Shown here: piece after piece, positions 11,079 to 22,545 of the stretch
Numbering within the stretch: position 1 is the stretch's first letter
Layout: every line of letters begins with the position of its first letter
Assembly (NCBI RefSeq): GCF_004359215.1
Contig: NW_027152062.1
Coordinates: 244,147-308,146 of the forward strand
Direction: 5' to 3'
Origin: Bremia lactucae
Lineage: Eukaryota; Oomycota; Peronosporomycetes; Peronosporales; Peronosporaceae
DNA length: 64,000 nt
Program-made: the position numbers and the translations under genes
The notes under the pieces: generated by a model
Databases searched by the model: none
The model's input: only the letters and a program-made list of their open reading frames with translations
Told to the model about the DNA's origin: nothing

Positions 11079-13769
11079 TTAAGTTCGCGCATGACGAGGA
11101 TGACTCTTGACCCCGTTAGGAGATGTTGAAGCCCTACGGTTATGGTGGTGACTGGCACGCGGCTTCACATATACTTTTTCTTCTGCGGAATCGGTTACGT
11201 CTGGAGAGCTGTCGCAATCATTCTCACTTAAGAGCACACGGCGCGACATTTTGCCCGAAGCACCGTCCTGCAGACACTCAAATTCCATCTCCTGTCCTTC
11301 CTTAACAATGTCGTAAATGTTGCTGACCTTTTCGCGCGCGAGCTCTGAGATATGCACAAAACCACGCAGACCAGCAGAAGATTCAAGAATGGCGCCAAAA
11401 TCCATGATCTGCGTCACACGCATGGTGTAGCGTTGCCCCTGACGAAAATATAATGAGCGGTCGTTCCGCAAGGTTTGTCGGTCATCGTCACGACGAGTGT
11501 CGTTGCCTTTGCTATTGGGGTAGCTTTCGCACTGCCCTGACCTAACAAAATCTGTTTGAAGCCAAAGACGAGCTTTGTCCGCATTTTCGGCAGTCCCCAC
11601 GACACGCACGATTCCTTCTCGGCGATCAACTATACTGATTGAGACGTTGAACTGCGACTCAAGATTGCGAATTTTAGTGCCACCTACACCAATAAGAGCT
11701 CCAATCAAATTCGTGGGAATCACGCACTCCATACTCACGTTCGGCAGTGCGCTGCCACAAGAATTCAAAATATCTCGTGGCTTAGCAAATCTATTGCTCA
11801 TACAACGCAGTATATGCAATCGGGCGAGCTGGGCCTCGCGCAATCCTTCCTTTAAAATGGAAAGTGGCACTCCTTCTGGAAGCTTAACATCTAATTGCAG
11901 CGCCGTCACACCAGACGTCGTACCAGCCACCTTAAAGTCCATATCACCGTAATGATCCTCGGATCCAAGAATGTCAGTAATTAGCTGAAAATCACCTTCA
12001 TTGATGCTCTCCTTGTGGCCTCTTAACGCATCACCAGCAGTAATGAGACCGATAGCGATACCAGCAACTGCACAACGAACTGGAACACCAGCGTCCATGA
12101 GGGCCAAGGACACACCGCAAACTGAAGCCATTGAAGATGACCCATCCGAGCCCAGTACTTCTGAGGTCATGCGAATAGTGTACGGAAACTCGGTAATTGA
12201 TGGCAAAATAGGCAGCACGGCCTTTTCGGCTAAGGCTCCATGTCCAATCATACGTCGATTAATCCCGCCAACGCGACCAGTTTCGTTCACACAGAACGGC
12301 GGGAATTCATAGTGCAACATAGCATGTTTGTATGGTGTGGGAGCGTCAAGCTCTGCATGTTCGCGAGCCTCGTGAAGAGCACCCCGAAGACGAATCCCAC
12401 GCTCAAGAGGCCCTAATGTCACGGAGCACAGGGTCTGCGTCTCTCCACGCGCAAATAAAGACGATCCGTGAGCCATTGGTAGTACACCAGCTTCCATATC
12501 AAGTGAGCGCACAGTGCGAACTGATCGACCATCAAGTCGCGTAATTTTGTTATTTTTTGATTCCGAAGCAACGGTCAGAATACGCTCACGAAGCACACGC
12601 TGAAATGTGTCATGAGCCGCACGTTGGATGGCAACTTCGTCTACAGAAGCACCAGTGCAAGCACAATGTTCACGCAAACCGTTGATAATAGTAGCATAGA
12701 CTTCACGCTCTCCCTCTTGACGAGCAAGTTTACCGACATGACCACTCTCTATAAAAGCCTCGGCTTTCGCACGCCCTAATTTTTCCGCCATACCCCACAT
12801 TTCTGTCGAGACGACGACTGGTGAGTACGTGCGCTTTGGCTTACCGTGCTGCGTCGCCACTTTTTGTTGCTCTTCAATTATCGGAATTATACTTTCTTGT
12901 GCTAAATTAAGCGCTTCACTTAGACGTTCTTCAGAAACCTCGTCACCTGAAGCCTCAACCATAATGGCGTGATGAGCCGTTCCTGCATAAATCATGTCCA
13001 TCGTTGCCGCTTCACGCTGCGGCGCGGTAGGGTTGACGAAAAGGTGCCCATCGATTTCAACCACACGCACACAACCAATCGGTCCGTTCCATGGGATATC
13101 AGATATACTTAATGCCGCGGACGTCGAATTGACTGCTACCACGAGTGGGTCGTTGTTGGGATCGTACGACTGTACGGTTGCTAGCACCTGTGTGTTTTCG
13201 CAATAGTCGCGTGGAAAAAGTGGTCTAATTGCGCGGTCCATTACTCGGGACTGCAGCACTTCCTCGTCGTTACCCGTATACTCGCGACGATTTTGGTTAT
13301 CCGGAATAAGACCCACAGCGTGTGACTTAACGCGGAAGTCTACTGTGAGTGGCAAGAAGTCACGGATTGCCGGGCGGCCACTAGATGACAAATCACCGTT
13401 GTAATCGCCGCTGACCACCGTGGTGAGGAGCACAGTACGGCCACACGATGCAAGCACAGCCCCATCCGCGAGCTTAGCAACTTTTTTTACGGAATACGAC
13501 GTGACGTCTAAGCTTCGTACGAATGTTTCCTTATCCACGTTTGGCGCTTCAGAGTGAGACAGACTTGTAGGCTTCAGTTGCTGCTTCGGTTTATCAGTTT
13601 TTGTGTCCTTGCTATTTATTTCTGACGAATTTGTCGATCCAAAAAACAGTTCACGTAGACCAAAAAATGTGCGATGCTGCAGTGCTGGATTGGCACAAGC
13701 CACGCGGCATCGACTCGCAGCACAATGGCTGAGCGCTGCGGCCGAAAAGCGGCTTGCGGCAGATAGCAT
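11079..13769 (-). CDS. PNPT1: Polyribonucleotide nucleotidyltransferase (PNPase), mitochondrial
   Basis: An uninterrupted 896-residue frame. PNPase degrades RNA 3' to 5' using phosphate and can add nucleotides in reverse. Domains in order: a basic, Ser/Ala-rich N-terminus without acidic residues for the first 35 residues, fitting a mitochondrial targeting peptide; first RNase PH domain from about residue 80; helical linker; second RNase PH domain with GSSSMASVCG near 545 and the acidic active-site block GDMDFK near 608; KH domain near 683-745 with GVGGTKI; S1 domain near 772-850 with GFVHISEL. The C-terminal tail is basic and low-complexity. Length exceeds bacterial PNPase (about 700) mainly by the N-terminal extension and tail. 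It diverges from the SR gene 133 bp away. No plastid signs in the window, so mitochondria are the likely site; symbol given by homology. Confidence 0.95.
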   Translation of the reverse strand: MLSAASRFSAAALSHCAASRCRVACANPALQHRTFFGLRELFFGSTNSSEINSKDTKTDKPKQQLKPTSLSHSEAPNVDKETFVRSLDVTSYSVKKVAKLADGAVLASCGRTVLLTTVVSGDYNGDLSSSGRPAIRDFLPLTVDFRVKSHAVGLIPDNQNRREYTGNDEEVLQSRVMDRAIRPLFPRDYCENTQVLATVQSYDPNNDPLVVAVNSTSAALSISDIPWNGPIGCVRVVEIDGHLFVNPTAPQREAATMDMIYAGTAHHAIMVEASGDEVSEERLSEALNLAQESIIPIIEEQQKVATQHGKPKRTYSPVVVSTEMWGMAEKLGRAKAEAFIESGHVGKLARQEGEREVYATIINGLREHCACTGASVDEVAIQRAAHDTFQRVLRERILTVASESKNNKITRLDGRSVRTVRSLDMEAGVLPMAHGSSLFARGETQTLCSVTLGPLERGIRLRGALHEAREHAELDAPTPYKHAMLHYEFPPFCVNETGRVGGINRRMIGHGALAEKAVLPILPSITEFPYTIRMTSEVLGSDGSSSMASVCGVSLALMDAGVPVRCAVAGIAIGLITAGDALRGHKESINEGDFQLITDILGSEDHYGDMDFKVAGTTSGVTALQLDVKLPEGVPLSILKEGLREAQLARLHILRCMSNRFAKPRDILNSCGSALPNVSMECVIPTNLIGALIGVGGTKIRNLESQFNVSISIVDRREGIVRVVGTAENADKARLWLQTDFVRSGQCESYPNSKGNDTRRDDDRQTLRNDRSLYFRQGQRYTMRVTQIMDFGAILESSAGLRGFVHISELAREKVSNIYDIVKEGQEMEFECLQDGASGKMSRRVLLSENDCDSSPDVTDSAEEKVYVKPRASHHHNRRASTSPNGVKSHPRHART

Positions 13770-13902
13770 TTTGATCGAGTGGCCTCAATTCTGTTGTGTT
13801 CACCACACAAAATTGTTGTTGGCGTTGTACACACAACCTCCAGTCAAGCAAGCGCTCATCAACTCAACTCCCCCCTTGCCCAAGAATTCTTCGAGAATTA
13901 GG
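13770..13902. promoter_or_regulatory. Divergent intergenic promoter region (PNPase / SR factor)
   Basis: Only 133 bp separate the two start codons, so both promoters must lie here or overlap coding sequence. GCTCATCAACTCAACT near 13853-13868 resembles the oomycete initiator consensus (GCTCATT-type core followed by a CA) upstream of the SR start. No TATA box is seen, which is usual in oomycetes. Confidence 0.45.
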
Positions 13903-15151
13903 ATGGGTACACGTGTATACGTAGGCGGCCTTCCACGCGACGCTACCTCGCGTGAAATTCAGGATGGATTCAACCGCTACGGTCACGTGTCTAACATTTG
14001 GGTGGCACGCAACCCACCTGGCTTCGCTTTCGTGGTGAGTTGAGCTGCATCTTCCTCCGCTCAAGGGCTCGCCCGCATGATGGCAGACGTTTCCATTACA
14101 TATCTTCCTCCATATACTTTTCCATCCGCTTCGCCGCTTAAGAATTTGACGGAAGAGCGGCACTATTGTCGGCGTGTGTCAAGCAGTTGGCGGCCACCGG
14201 TGGTAACGTGTGCATATTTTATATATAAGTGAGAAAAGGAAAGTATATCACGTCCATTGTGCCATCATGCTGCGCTACGCCTCGCCTCGTGCGGTGCCCT
14301 CACGCCTATTCATCAATTCGAACCAACGTCTCTCCATCGTCGTCCTCTCCGTTCGTGCTTCCTCTAGGACTTTGAAGATCCGCGTGACGCTGACGATGCT
14401 ATTCGCTCCATGGATGGTCGCGAGTTTTTGGGTGGTCGGTAAGAATAAGTATACCGAAACTAGCTGTTTGTTTATTAGGTTACCAGTTATATCGTTGCCC
14501 AGCATTCGCGTGGAACTCGCTCGCGGCGGAAGCCGTCGCGATGGTGGTGGCCGTCGAGGTGACGACGAACGATTTGGTCGTGGTGGCAGCGGTGGCGACC
14601 GTGTTGAGCGCGGTACATTGGTCCATTTAGCTGCATTTGTATGTCGTTGCACTAATCAAGAAGCTTCTATTCGGACATTATGCGCTTTTAGGCCGCAATC
14701 CGCCTCAGCGTACTGATTTTCGTGTTCGAGTGACGGACTTGCCGCGTGATGTTGACTGGCGCAATGTTAAGGACTTCTTACGCACGGGTGGTGAAGTCAC
14801 CTACTGCAACATTGAGGCCGATGGCTCGGCGTAAGTAATTTCAATTTGGCGTTGTAGTGGGTGCTAATGTGTGCAAATGGTTTTTTTTTGTAAAGCATTG
14901 CTGAATTTCAGACGAAAGACGATATGGAAGATGCCGTGAAGAAATTGGACGACACAGAGTTTCGTGGCAGCTACGTTCGCGTAGCTCCCGAGGGAGACTC
15001 GAGTCGTCGCTCGCGCTCGCCTGCCCGTGGCCGTTCTCCAGGCCGTCGTTCCCGATCGCGCTCTCCTGTCGGGCGTAAAGATTATCCTCGCCGCTCGCGA
15101 TCTAGATCGGCTTCGTCTGTTCCGGACCTCCCGCCCAAGAATACGAATTGA
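13903..15151 (+). CDS. SR/RGG splicing factor with two RRMs (SRSF1-like), five exons
   Basis: Assembled from splice sites: exons 13903-14034, 14368-14438, 14503-14612, 14692-14830, 14896-15151, giving 235 codons with all phases agreeing. RRM1 has RNP2 VYVGGL at residues 5-10 and RNP1 GFAFVDF at 40-46, the latter spanning the first junction. An RGG/Arg-Gly-Asp-rich linker follows (about 75-105). RRM2 (about 110-180) has DWRNVKDFLR where SRSF1-type pseudo-RRMs carry SWQDLKD. The end is an RS domain (RSRSRSP). Such proteins bind exonic enhancers and recruit U1/U2AF. Introns are 333, 64, 79 and 65 bp; TAAT-type branch sites (CTAATC near 14652, GCTAATG near 14862) are visible in the last two. Donor of intron 3 is GTACAT, weaker than the GTAAG of introns 2 and 4. 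Start chosen because the frame opens directly with the RRM. Confidence 0.9.
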
Positions 15152-15568
15152 GGAGTACGAGACCTGTATATTTGAGGTTAAAATCTCTCTTATACATACG
15201 CGTTATAGACAGAGGGGCAATCTTGAGCTTATAATGCCGGTCTGGCAAGCACGAAGTTTTTTACGATTTCCTAATCTTTCTTCCTGATTCATTATTTAAA
15301 GTGAAGCTATCTCGTGAGCTCATTGACAACTAGAAAAGACACTCGCAGCAATTATAAGAAACATCTCTGAGAGAATAGGGTACAGAAAACCGGGCTCTTT
15401 GCGTCCGTTGCAAATAGTGAGCACAGCAAATATTAGGGCAGCATACTCTTATTTATCTGGAGAAATTCGAGATATTATTGTACATACATCTCTCACTCAT
15501 GCATTTAACACTTGAAAGTATTTTAGAAACCAAACTTTATTAAATGCTGCGCAAAGTCGATGGGACAC
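15152..15568. other. Convergent spacer between SR factor and eL38 gene
   Basis: AT-rich 3' flanks of the two converging genes. No further gene, tRNA or repeat recognised. Confidence 0.4.
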
Positions 15569-15929
15569 CTAAATGTCCTTGCGCTGAAGACCTGGAGGAA
15601 CAACGTAGATATTAGTCGGCCAGGCTAAATATGCGAAAGTTGAGACATATGTACCAGGCGGCAGGGACTGCGTAAGCTTGTCTGCCTTTTCCGTGTCTGT
15701 CACGCAAAGCGTGTAAAGGTACTTGGAGCAGCGAATTTTGAATTTGACAACCTTGTCGCTCTTTTTAATCTTTACAGAACGGGCATCTTTTCGGCGTGCT
15801 TTTTGTAGAAAGTCACGGATGTCGGTAATCTGCTTGGGCTACCAACACCACATTAATTGTTATCGCAAGCTCTATGTATGATCCGTGCTTAAACCATTCG
15901 GCGATGCATGCTCTACCGCTACGTACCAT
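15569..15929 (-). CDS. RPL38: 60S ribosomal protein eL38, three exons, ATG alone in exon 1
   Basis: Minus-strand exons 15927-15929 (ATG only), 15655-15838 and 15569-15591, joined across GT-AG introns of 88 bp (GTACGT...GGTAG) and 63 bp (GTACAT...CCAG, with CTAAT branch-like sequence). The spliced frame is 69 codons plus stop, the family's normal length of about 70. Recognisable blocks: [50 protein letters not shown] and LQRKDI. Without the second splice the frame would insert about 21 foreign residues inside the conserved PPGL, which supports the intron. eL38 is a small protein of the large subunit. A CCAAT motif lies on the coding strand near 15988-15992. Upstream retroelement sequence begins about 540 bp away. 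Confident identification. Confidence 0.92.
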
Positions 15930-16470
15930 TTCGTTGCGTTGGGTTTCTAAACTTAATTGAACAGTTTAAGCAAACTATGCTTCATCGATTGGTCGGGAGC
16001 ATCTCGAAAATGATTCGTTTAATGAAAACTTTCTAAACGATAATAGTTGGCTAAAAATTAAATATAAATAAAAGGACCGATTGGGTACAAGCGCATCACT
16101 TAAACTTATTAATCTTGCTGAAAACCTCAAAAATCGGCTAAACAACTTACGTCTGCAACATACCCTTGCCTTAAATCCTCGTGAACTAACATGTGAAACA
16201 TTTAATTTAGCAAGGCTTCTCTATAAAGTAGTAAATAATTTATTACGCTGTGCGTATTTAGAAATTTGTGTACAAGGAAGTTAATTGTGGCTTTCTGGTA
16301 CCATTCAGGGTTTATTTGTGCTGGACGCTTCCGTCACAATTTGTAACTATAAGGTTCCGCCGCAATTATTAATATTGTGTGGTCCGTCCTAGACGTATGA
16401 GCTAATGCATATTTGAACGCGATAGAGAGTGATTAACAGCAAAACTCCGGTGTCCCGTTACATAAATATC
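15930..16470. other. Spacer upstream of eL38, with an uncharacterised frame at 16081-16284
   Basis: Holds the eL38 promoter. A plus-strand frame at 16081-16284 (67 codons) lacks an ATG; it reads ENLKNRLNNLRLQHTLALN and ends in TAA. It could be an exon or relic of an unknown small gene or chance; not recognised. A reversed family A LTR end (GGTGTCCCGTTACATAAAT) is at about 16450-16468. Confidence 0.35.
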
Positions 16471-16640
16471 ATGTCTTCCTACGTAACGATCTTCCATCTA
16501 CCACTGACTTTATTATATTAATAACAAATTATGTATAGCCCGCACAATCGCGTCTTGTGACGATTGGCGAGGTTGATTCAAACTTAAATCAACAAATTAA
16601 AAGAACTAATGTCTTATTCCGACAATATTACCAAATTTAA
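16471..16640 (+). repeat. Family A LTR fragment (5' side of the next element)
   Basis: CCTACGTAACGAT, CGCACAATCGCGTCTTGTGA and GTCTTATTCCGACAATATTA match the middle and 3' half of family A LTRs at 39238-39651 and 47275-47556. The terminal CCGTTACA end is lost. Confidence 0.6.
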
Positions 16641-16730
16641 TACATCCAACATGAACATGTTGGATGAAGAAGGAAGGAGTTTCAAAGCCACTCAAGGAGG
16701 CTATCACGCAGCGCTTGAAAACTCACTCAT

Positions 16731-17600
16731 TTGAGCGACCTTGGATGGCGATCGATCGAGCGCATAAGTTCGGTCGTAGGCGGGCCAGCCGTTGGCGCCA
16801 TGCTGTTCACTCTGTACACAGATGAACAACATGCGGCCATATCCGAGTTCATACATTATGAACTCGACACGGCCCAGAAAGAAGTAGTCTTGCTTCACCA
16901 GCAAGGCTCTCAACACGCGGAGGTGTTGAGAGAACAGGGTGCTCAACAGTTCGAACTGTTAATACAGCAGCATTTACATGCTGCTAGCGGGCCGACGCTT
17001 CCGCGTCGACCCAAAGCTTTAGATCGAAGTCTCTAAGTTTAAGGCAGTCGAAGGTGACTCCTTCTCAAAATGGTTCGTCAAATTAGACGACGCCATCGAA
17101 GCTCGCCGCATCAACAGTGATGCGACGAAAGTGAAATTTGGCATGTCTAACTAGCCGAGCGTGACAAATCTTGGGGTTTAGGGCTCAAGCTTCACGATCC
17201 ATTTGTTTTGGGTCGTATGAAGTCTGTAAGTCCCGGCTCAGGCAAACATTTGAGCCGCCACGTGCCGAATTCAGGGCTCCAGCCGAGCTCCTGTACTTGA
17301 ACCAGGGCAAGCGTGATCTCCACGCTTATGCCCAGTATAGGTCAGTTGTATCGTGAGTCATCAAATTGATGAACAAACACAGGTAACAGTGTTTATTAAA
17401 GGTCTTGCAGACGGTCCTATCAAGACCCACCTGTCCTGGTTGCTTGGACTCAAGTCGCTCGACCAAGCGATCTCTATAGCGGAACAGAGAACTTCAGCCT
17501 GAGACAGGCTTTCGTTCACTCTGGAGCCTATCGCGCACATAGACGACAAGAGAACGGAGGTCCCGTTACAATGGACCGCTCGTATGTATAAAGCGAGAAA
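16731..17600 (+). pseudogene. Family A gag
   Basis: The frame at 16731-17036 contains MLFTLYTDEQHAA, a long glutamine/glutamate helix with repeated QQG units (residues about 25-85, coiled-coil-like) and a PTLPRRP segment. The next part, shifted, reads VEGDSFSKWFVKLDDAIEA and, near 17210-17580, capsid-like sequence. The same protein is seen on the minus strand at 38100-39040 and in pieces at 31690-32480. Gag packages element RNA in the cytoplasmic particle. Broken by frameshifts and stops; the zinc knuckle and protease appear deleted between about 17600 and 17640. Confidence 0.75.
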
Positions 17601-17639
17601 CCTCGCTTCAAGTCACAAAGTTTTGCAAAAATGCAATCT

Positions 17640-19100
17640 TGTCATAAGACGGAATGCGATGCCTATGATGACAAGCACATGGCCAATATTCGGTCGGCAA
17701 TAGTACTTTCTGAGAACGAGCGGGTCCTTAGCTGCTCATCGACGGAAGACTCGGATGGAACGATTAACGTCCCAATCCTGGGAGTCTTTAAGACAAATCC
17801 TTTATATGAGGATTTGATCGAAATCAAGGATTCCCAGAATACGTACCGTGCTAGTTGCCTAATCGACCTGATACTAGGTTCGAAAAATGTGTTACGTAGC
17901 AGTGGCCATTGCCTCGTGAACAAGTATTAGCGATCGACAAATTATTTGCCGATCGCTTGGCAGCGGGAAATGTAAGGGAGTCAACCTCCCCACATAGCTC
18001 TCCGACCTTCCTTGTGCGAAAAACAACAGGAGGGTGGAGGATTGTGCATGCGAATAATAAATTGAACGCTTCAACGGTACTGACTCAAACGCCGATACCA
18101 CGAAAAGACGTAATCATTGATCGTATGTCAAAGAGTACTATTTCTTCATCAATAAATCTGATGGATGGAATTTATCAGAATCTTATGCGTAAACAGGATA
18201 TCCCGTTCATATCAGTGAGCACCCCAAGCAGAACTCTATGGGAGTTGCTTATTATGCCACAGGGGCTTAGGAATGCCCCTGCGAGACTAACAGATGTGTA
18301 ACCAATCTGTTGAGATCGGTGCGCAATTTCGCAGCGAGTTTGATGATGTCTTCGTTCGTAGCAGAGCCATGAACAGAGTGTCGGACGTTGAAATACATCG
18401 TACCCATGTCCGAAAGGTTCTTACACTAACGCGTAAGCATAAGTTGTATGCAAATCTTAAGAAGTATATTCGCTGCAAGCGAAATACCACTTCTTGGGTG
18501 CATCGTAAGAAGAAACGGTGTGCGCCCTGATCCGGAAACGATCAAAGTGGTCACCGACTAGCCTGAGCCAGTCGACGTAAAGGGACTTCGAGAGTTCCTC
18601 GGCTTAGCGGCGTACTTACACAAGTACTCCCGCAATTATGCCGAAATGACAGTACAACTTTCTTCGGTGGTCATGATACGATGATTGTCAGGGTTCGTTT
18701 GAGGGTTTCAGGCAAAGTTTGATGCAATCGCCAATCCTGGCGATTGCGGACCATGACAGATTATTTCATGTGGTCTGTGACGCCAGCAATTTTGCAATCG
18801 GCTGTGCGTTTATGCAATATGACACAGAAGGCGCAGAGCGCGTCGTCTGCTATCAGTTGCGCAGCTTCAACCATCTGAACGCAATTACTCAGTGCAGATC
18901 GGAAACTCATTGCCATAAAATACGCACTGGCTAAGTTAAGCGTATACCTCTTGGGTAATAGACTGTTCATTGTTTATACGGACCATGCGACTTAACACAC
19001 GGCCGGAAACAGTCCACACATCTCGCAAGGAATGGCGAGATGGTTGACTTTCTTGACGAAGCACAACTTCGCCGTGAGATATATATCAGGACGCCTTAAT
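17640..19100 (+). pseudogene. Family A reverse transcriptase and RNase H
   Basis: Starts in the protease-RT linker, then RT: SSPTFLVRKTTGGWRIVHA near 18000, INLMDGIYQ near 18160, LIMPQGLRNAPA near 18250. The catalytic block reads EFDDVFV near 18338-18358, where the sister copies at 36220 and 61990 have YFDD; the change is Tyr to Glu with neighbouring loss of a codon. RNase H shows VVCDASNFAIGCAFMQYDT near 18770-18820 and YTDHA near 18975. Several stops and shifts interrupt it. The protease is missing here. Confidence 0.8.
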
Positions 19101-21282
19101 GTCGTCGCTGTTGCCTATTCGCGCCGTCCGGATTTTGAGCCGGCTGCGCAAAACAACAGTGCGCATAAGCCCAATGTTGCAACAATCATCAGCGAGCATG
19201 AGCCAAACGAGTGATCCGTCAGCAACATTACTTGGTGACGTTAGAAGAGGCTATTAAGAAGATAAGGCTCTTATAGAATTGATGAATTACCTTAAAACTC
19301 CATCACAACAATCCTAAAAAGGATTTCCGAAATTGTATCGATCCGTTGAGGATCGATACACAACACGCATTGGTATACTACATAACACAGCCATTGCTGG
19401 CGACACACCTCGTGTCGTCATCCCCACCCATAATGATTTGCGATTACGCATCATGTATGAGTGACACGATCCACCAATAAGTGGTCATCGTGGACGTGAG
19501 AAGACCTATCTCACGATAAGTCGCGACTTCTACTGCCTCGCCAGTATGAATTCGACCGCAAGTACTTCCGTGCTTGCAAAGTTTGTCAACGGGAGTAGCC
19601 CCTGTGCTTCATCCGTGTTCCGTTACAATCTCTACCTGTTCCGGCAGAGTGTTGGCAGTCAGTATCTATGGATTTTGTCTTCGGATTCCCGATCACAAGA
19701 ATAATGGTTTTCTTCTGTTTGTTGGTCGTTTCAGCAAGATGGCCAATCTTGCTGCAGTGAAGGAGTCGATCAATCCAAAGACTGTGCTCGTGTCTTTGTT
19801 GACATGATATTTGACTTAATGAATTATCCCATGAACTGGTCTCAGATCAAGACTTTAGATTCACGGCGTATCCTTAGCAATCTGTGTTCAAATCACTTGG
19901 AACACAGATGAAAATGTCAACTTCTGACCATCCTGAAACATATGGTGCATGTGCAAATTGTATCCTCGAAGAGATACTTCGAGGATAGGTCCACTCTTTT
20001 ACAAGTTGGAGCGAGTTATTGCCGATGGTAGAATGTGCCATCATTCAACGGCTTACGCCATCCACGCATACCCACCTTGTTTGATGGTAACTCTTATTTA
20101 AGGGGGGGCTCGCTCAAGCAAAGAACAATCTAGCTCTGGCTCGTCACGCATTGACCTACGGTCAATGCGAATCATAACAATGTTAATTCAATAAACATTG
20201 TAGTAGACAAACTCAGGATTAGCAACAATGCTATTACTGACTTTGAAAACGATGTTTAAAGACTCACCATCGAAAAGAGTAATATTAGTGTGAGCAGTAA
20301 TGTTCTCACTAATGAGGAACATGACATCTCCGCAGTGCGCAACGGTCGCACTGAAGATAAAAACAAAACCGAGTCAGCAGGAAAATTCCTTCTGGCTAGA
20401 GAAGCAGTGATCCATTTCGTGCAGGATTCCCTCGCATCATAAACCGACACAAACGGAACTATGCCAAAAATGAACGTGCAAACATTCTTTCATTCAATGT
20501 TAATGATCTGGTTTTACTATTTACGGTAGACGAATGTGGATAGTAATAAATAACTGCCCAGGTATAGCGGCCGGTTCCGTGTATCACATCTTCAAGGCAA
20601 TGCGTACACGATCGATCTGCCTCTTAAAATGCGTACGCATCCTACGTTTTTTGTCGGGCGTCCCCGCCCGTACCAACGGTACAAGGCTTATTCCGATTCC
20701 GAATCACCCCGGAACGGCCTAAGGCGTCTGACAAAGCCTGATGGTCCCGAAGCTAAACATGACAGTCTCGGGACAGAGTCTGGTTCCCCTGAAGCAGACG
20801 TTCCACGACATCCTCCAAGGATGAGATCTTTCGACGAGCTGTCACCAGCACGTTTTGAAGGGACGGATATGTCTGTTCATTCGCAGTTGATCAGTCGCAA
20901 CTTGCGCACATTTTTTTAACTGGGCACAAGAAACATTATCGACAGTCACCGCTAACTTGCAACGATGGGATCGGTCGTGATAAATGTACTCCCTTAAATT
21001 ATGTGGGGTGTTATCCAAGTCACGATGTTGACTCGAGAACGGTGAACGAGGTAAACCCAATTTCCCTCCTCCTCCACATTCATTGACGGATCCGAGTGGT
21101 GAAAAGCGTTTCCTTGTTGAAGGCTTCTCGAACCACCGTGAGGAAAAGGGGTTCGAACGAGCTGTAACGTTCGTTGGCGAGGGTATCCACTCTCGCATGA
21201 TAGTTGGAACCTCGTTCCCAACTGATGATGGACGTTTCGGGTCTTGTTCAACAGTACAACAAGACCCATCCTCCTCGATCGT
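19101..21282 (+). pseudogene. Family A integrase and chromodomain
   Basis: Continues the preceding RNase H: zinc-finger remnants near 19450-19600, the integrase core (WQSVSMDFVFGFP near 19650-19690), the C-terminal domain near 20540-20680 (FVGRPRPYQ), and a chromodomain near 21080-21270 (GEKRFLVEGFSNHREEKG, then WEPRSQLMMDVSGLVQQY after a shift). Sequence switches abruptly to family B antisense-ORF sequence at about 21283, which is the outer edge of inverted repeat IR1. Confidence 0.8.
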
Positions 21283-22100
21283 GCTTAACACGCTTAAGCG
21301 TGAAGACGAATCTCGTCGGGCAGCGAATACGTTCCCAAATGTGGTGTCGCGAACGTTTATATTGCATTACGCATGACACCGGGCTTAAGGTTCATCACCG
21401 TAAGAAACCGCTCGATAAGCAACAAGAACAAAACGTTTTCAAGGATAAGGGACATTGCAAGTGCTAAAGCTCACCATATGTACATCTTTGCACCACTTAG
21501 TGTGAAAGAATGCCTCCGAGAGGTAACAGACCAATCTTTGGCAAGATGGATCTAGATCAGAGGCGAGGGCGCGGAGAAGATCGCTACATGTGACGCTCTC
21601 CTTAGCGACACCTTACTTCACAGATTATGACGCCACGTCGATATCCGAGGAGCGTCGGCGTGATCAAGCACGTTTCTTCGACAAAGAATGTTGCAATCGC
21701 TTTATATCCAACGAAACGGAACACGAGAACGAGAGTGCGTTCATTCGACGAGTTCGTCGGGCCCGACGTCCTTACAAAATATGGTCTATTCGAGACACTG
21801 CCGAGGCAGCCGACATTTGTCTCGAACAAAAACTTCGCTCGAATTCGCAAAGCTAAAGGCCAAAGGCCAATTAGGTGCAGCGTATCGGCCTAAATACGAG
21901 GCTAGGCCTAGCCAGCACTATAGTGTTATAGTTGCAAATGCAACCGTGAATCCAAGCCACACTAAGTTCGAGGATCCATCCATTCTCACCTCGATTGGAG
22001 AGAGCGTCGTTCGATGCTTGTTGACATTGAGCGTGGCGCTTAAAGACGTCACCGGCGTAAGGGCAATCTTGTCGAAGGGAAACTCATACACTAAAAGAGT
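21283..22100 (+). pseudogene. Antisense ORF of family B, copy in IR1 left arm (N-terminus lost)
   Basis: Starts inside the ORF at LNTLKR-type sequence joined to a family A chromodomain. Later blocks: AKAHHMYIFAPLSVKE, LREVTDQSLARW then a stop (TAG near 21553), ATCDAL, and after shifts FAKLKAKGQLGAAYRPKYE. Same protein as at 4345-5196 and 51497-52324. Not functional. Confidence 0.6.
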
Positions 22101-22545
22101 TTCCTGACGAGGGATTCCCAAGCCACTTCACCAGATACTGGCATTGACCGTTACAACGACGTCGCTTCAGAAGTCTCTCGACGTGGGCTGGAAGTCCCCC
22201 TGCTAGTTGAGAAAGCAGGAGGAGGCCGGAATACCAGCGGCGTCTTTGTTGGCATTAAGGCACGAAGTGCACCTTCTCCCTAAGAATCTTACTCGAACGA
22301 AACGTACCCTTGGCGAGGTCCATGATCGTCTGTTGACGTTGCAGCTTACCAACCTCGTTTGGATTTTCAGCTGGGCATCCTGATAAGGATGCCGCAGTCT
22401 GCGGTGTAGTCTAATTGCTCGGTGTGAGCGCCTTCAAATCCATGTGGGAGGGGTCCCGATACGACTTAAGCAAGCCAACGTAGAACACTGGGTGTGTACA
22501 CAGCTTGCGCGGAAGGTTTAGCGTATAAGCTAGGCCCTTCTTAGC
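21283..22545 (+). repeat. Inverted repeat IR1, left arm
   Basis: Reverse complement of 25184-26443, nearly identical over about 1.26 kb, including shared stop codons and frameshifts. It holds the decayed family B antisense ORF and the end of integrase. Identity falls off inward of about 22545. Confidence 0.9.

Noticed and set aside
14275..14652. 125-codon minus frame
   Set aside because: Antisense shadow of SR gene exon 2, intron and the RGG exon; no homology.
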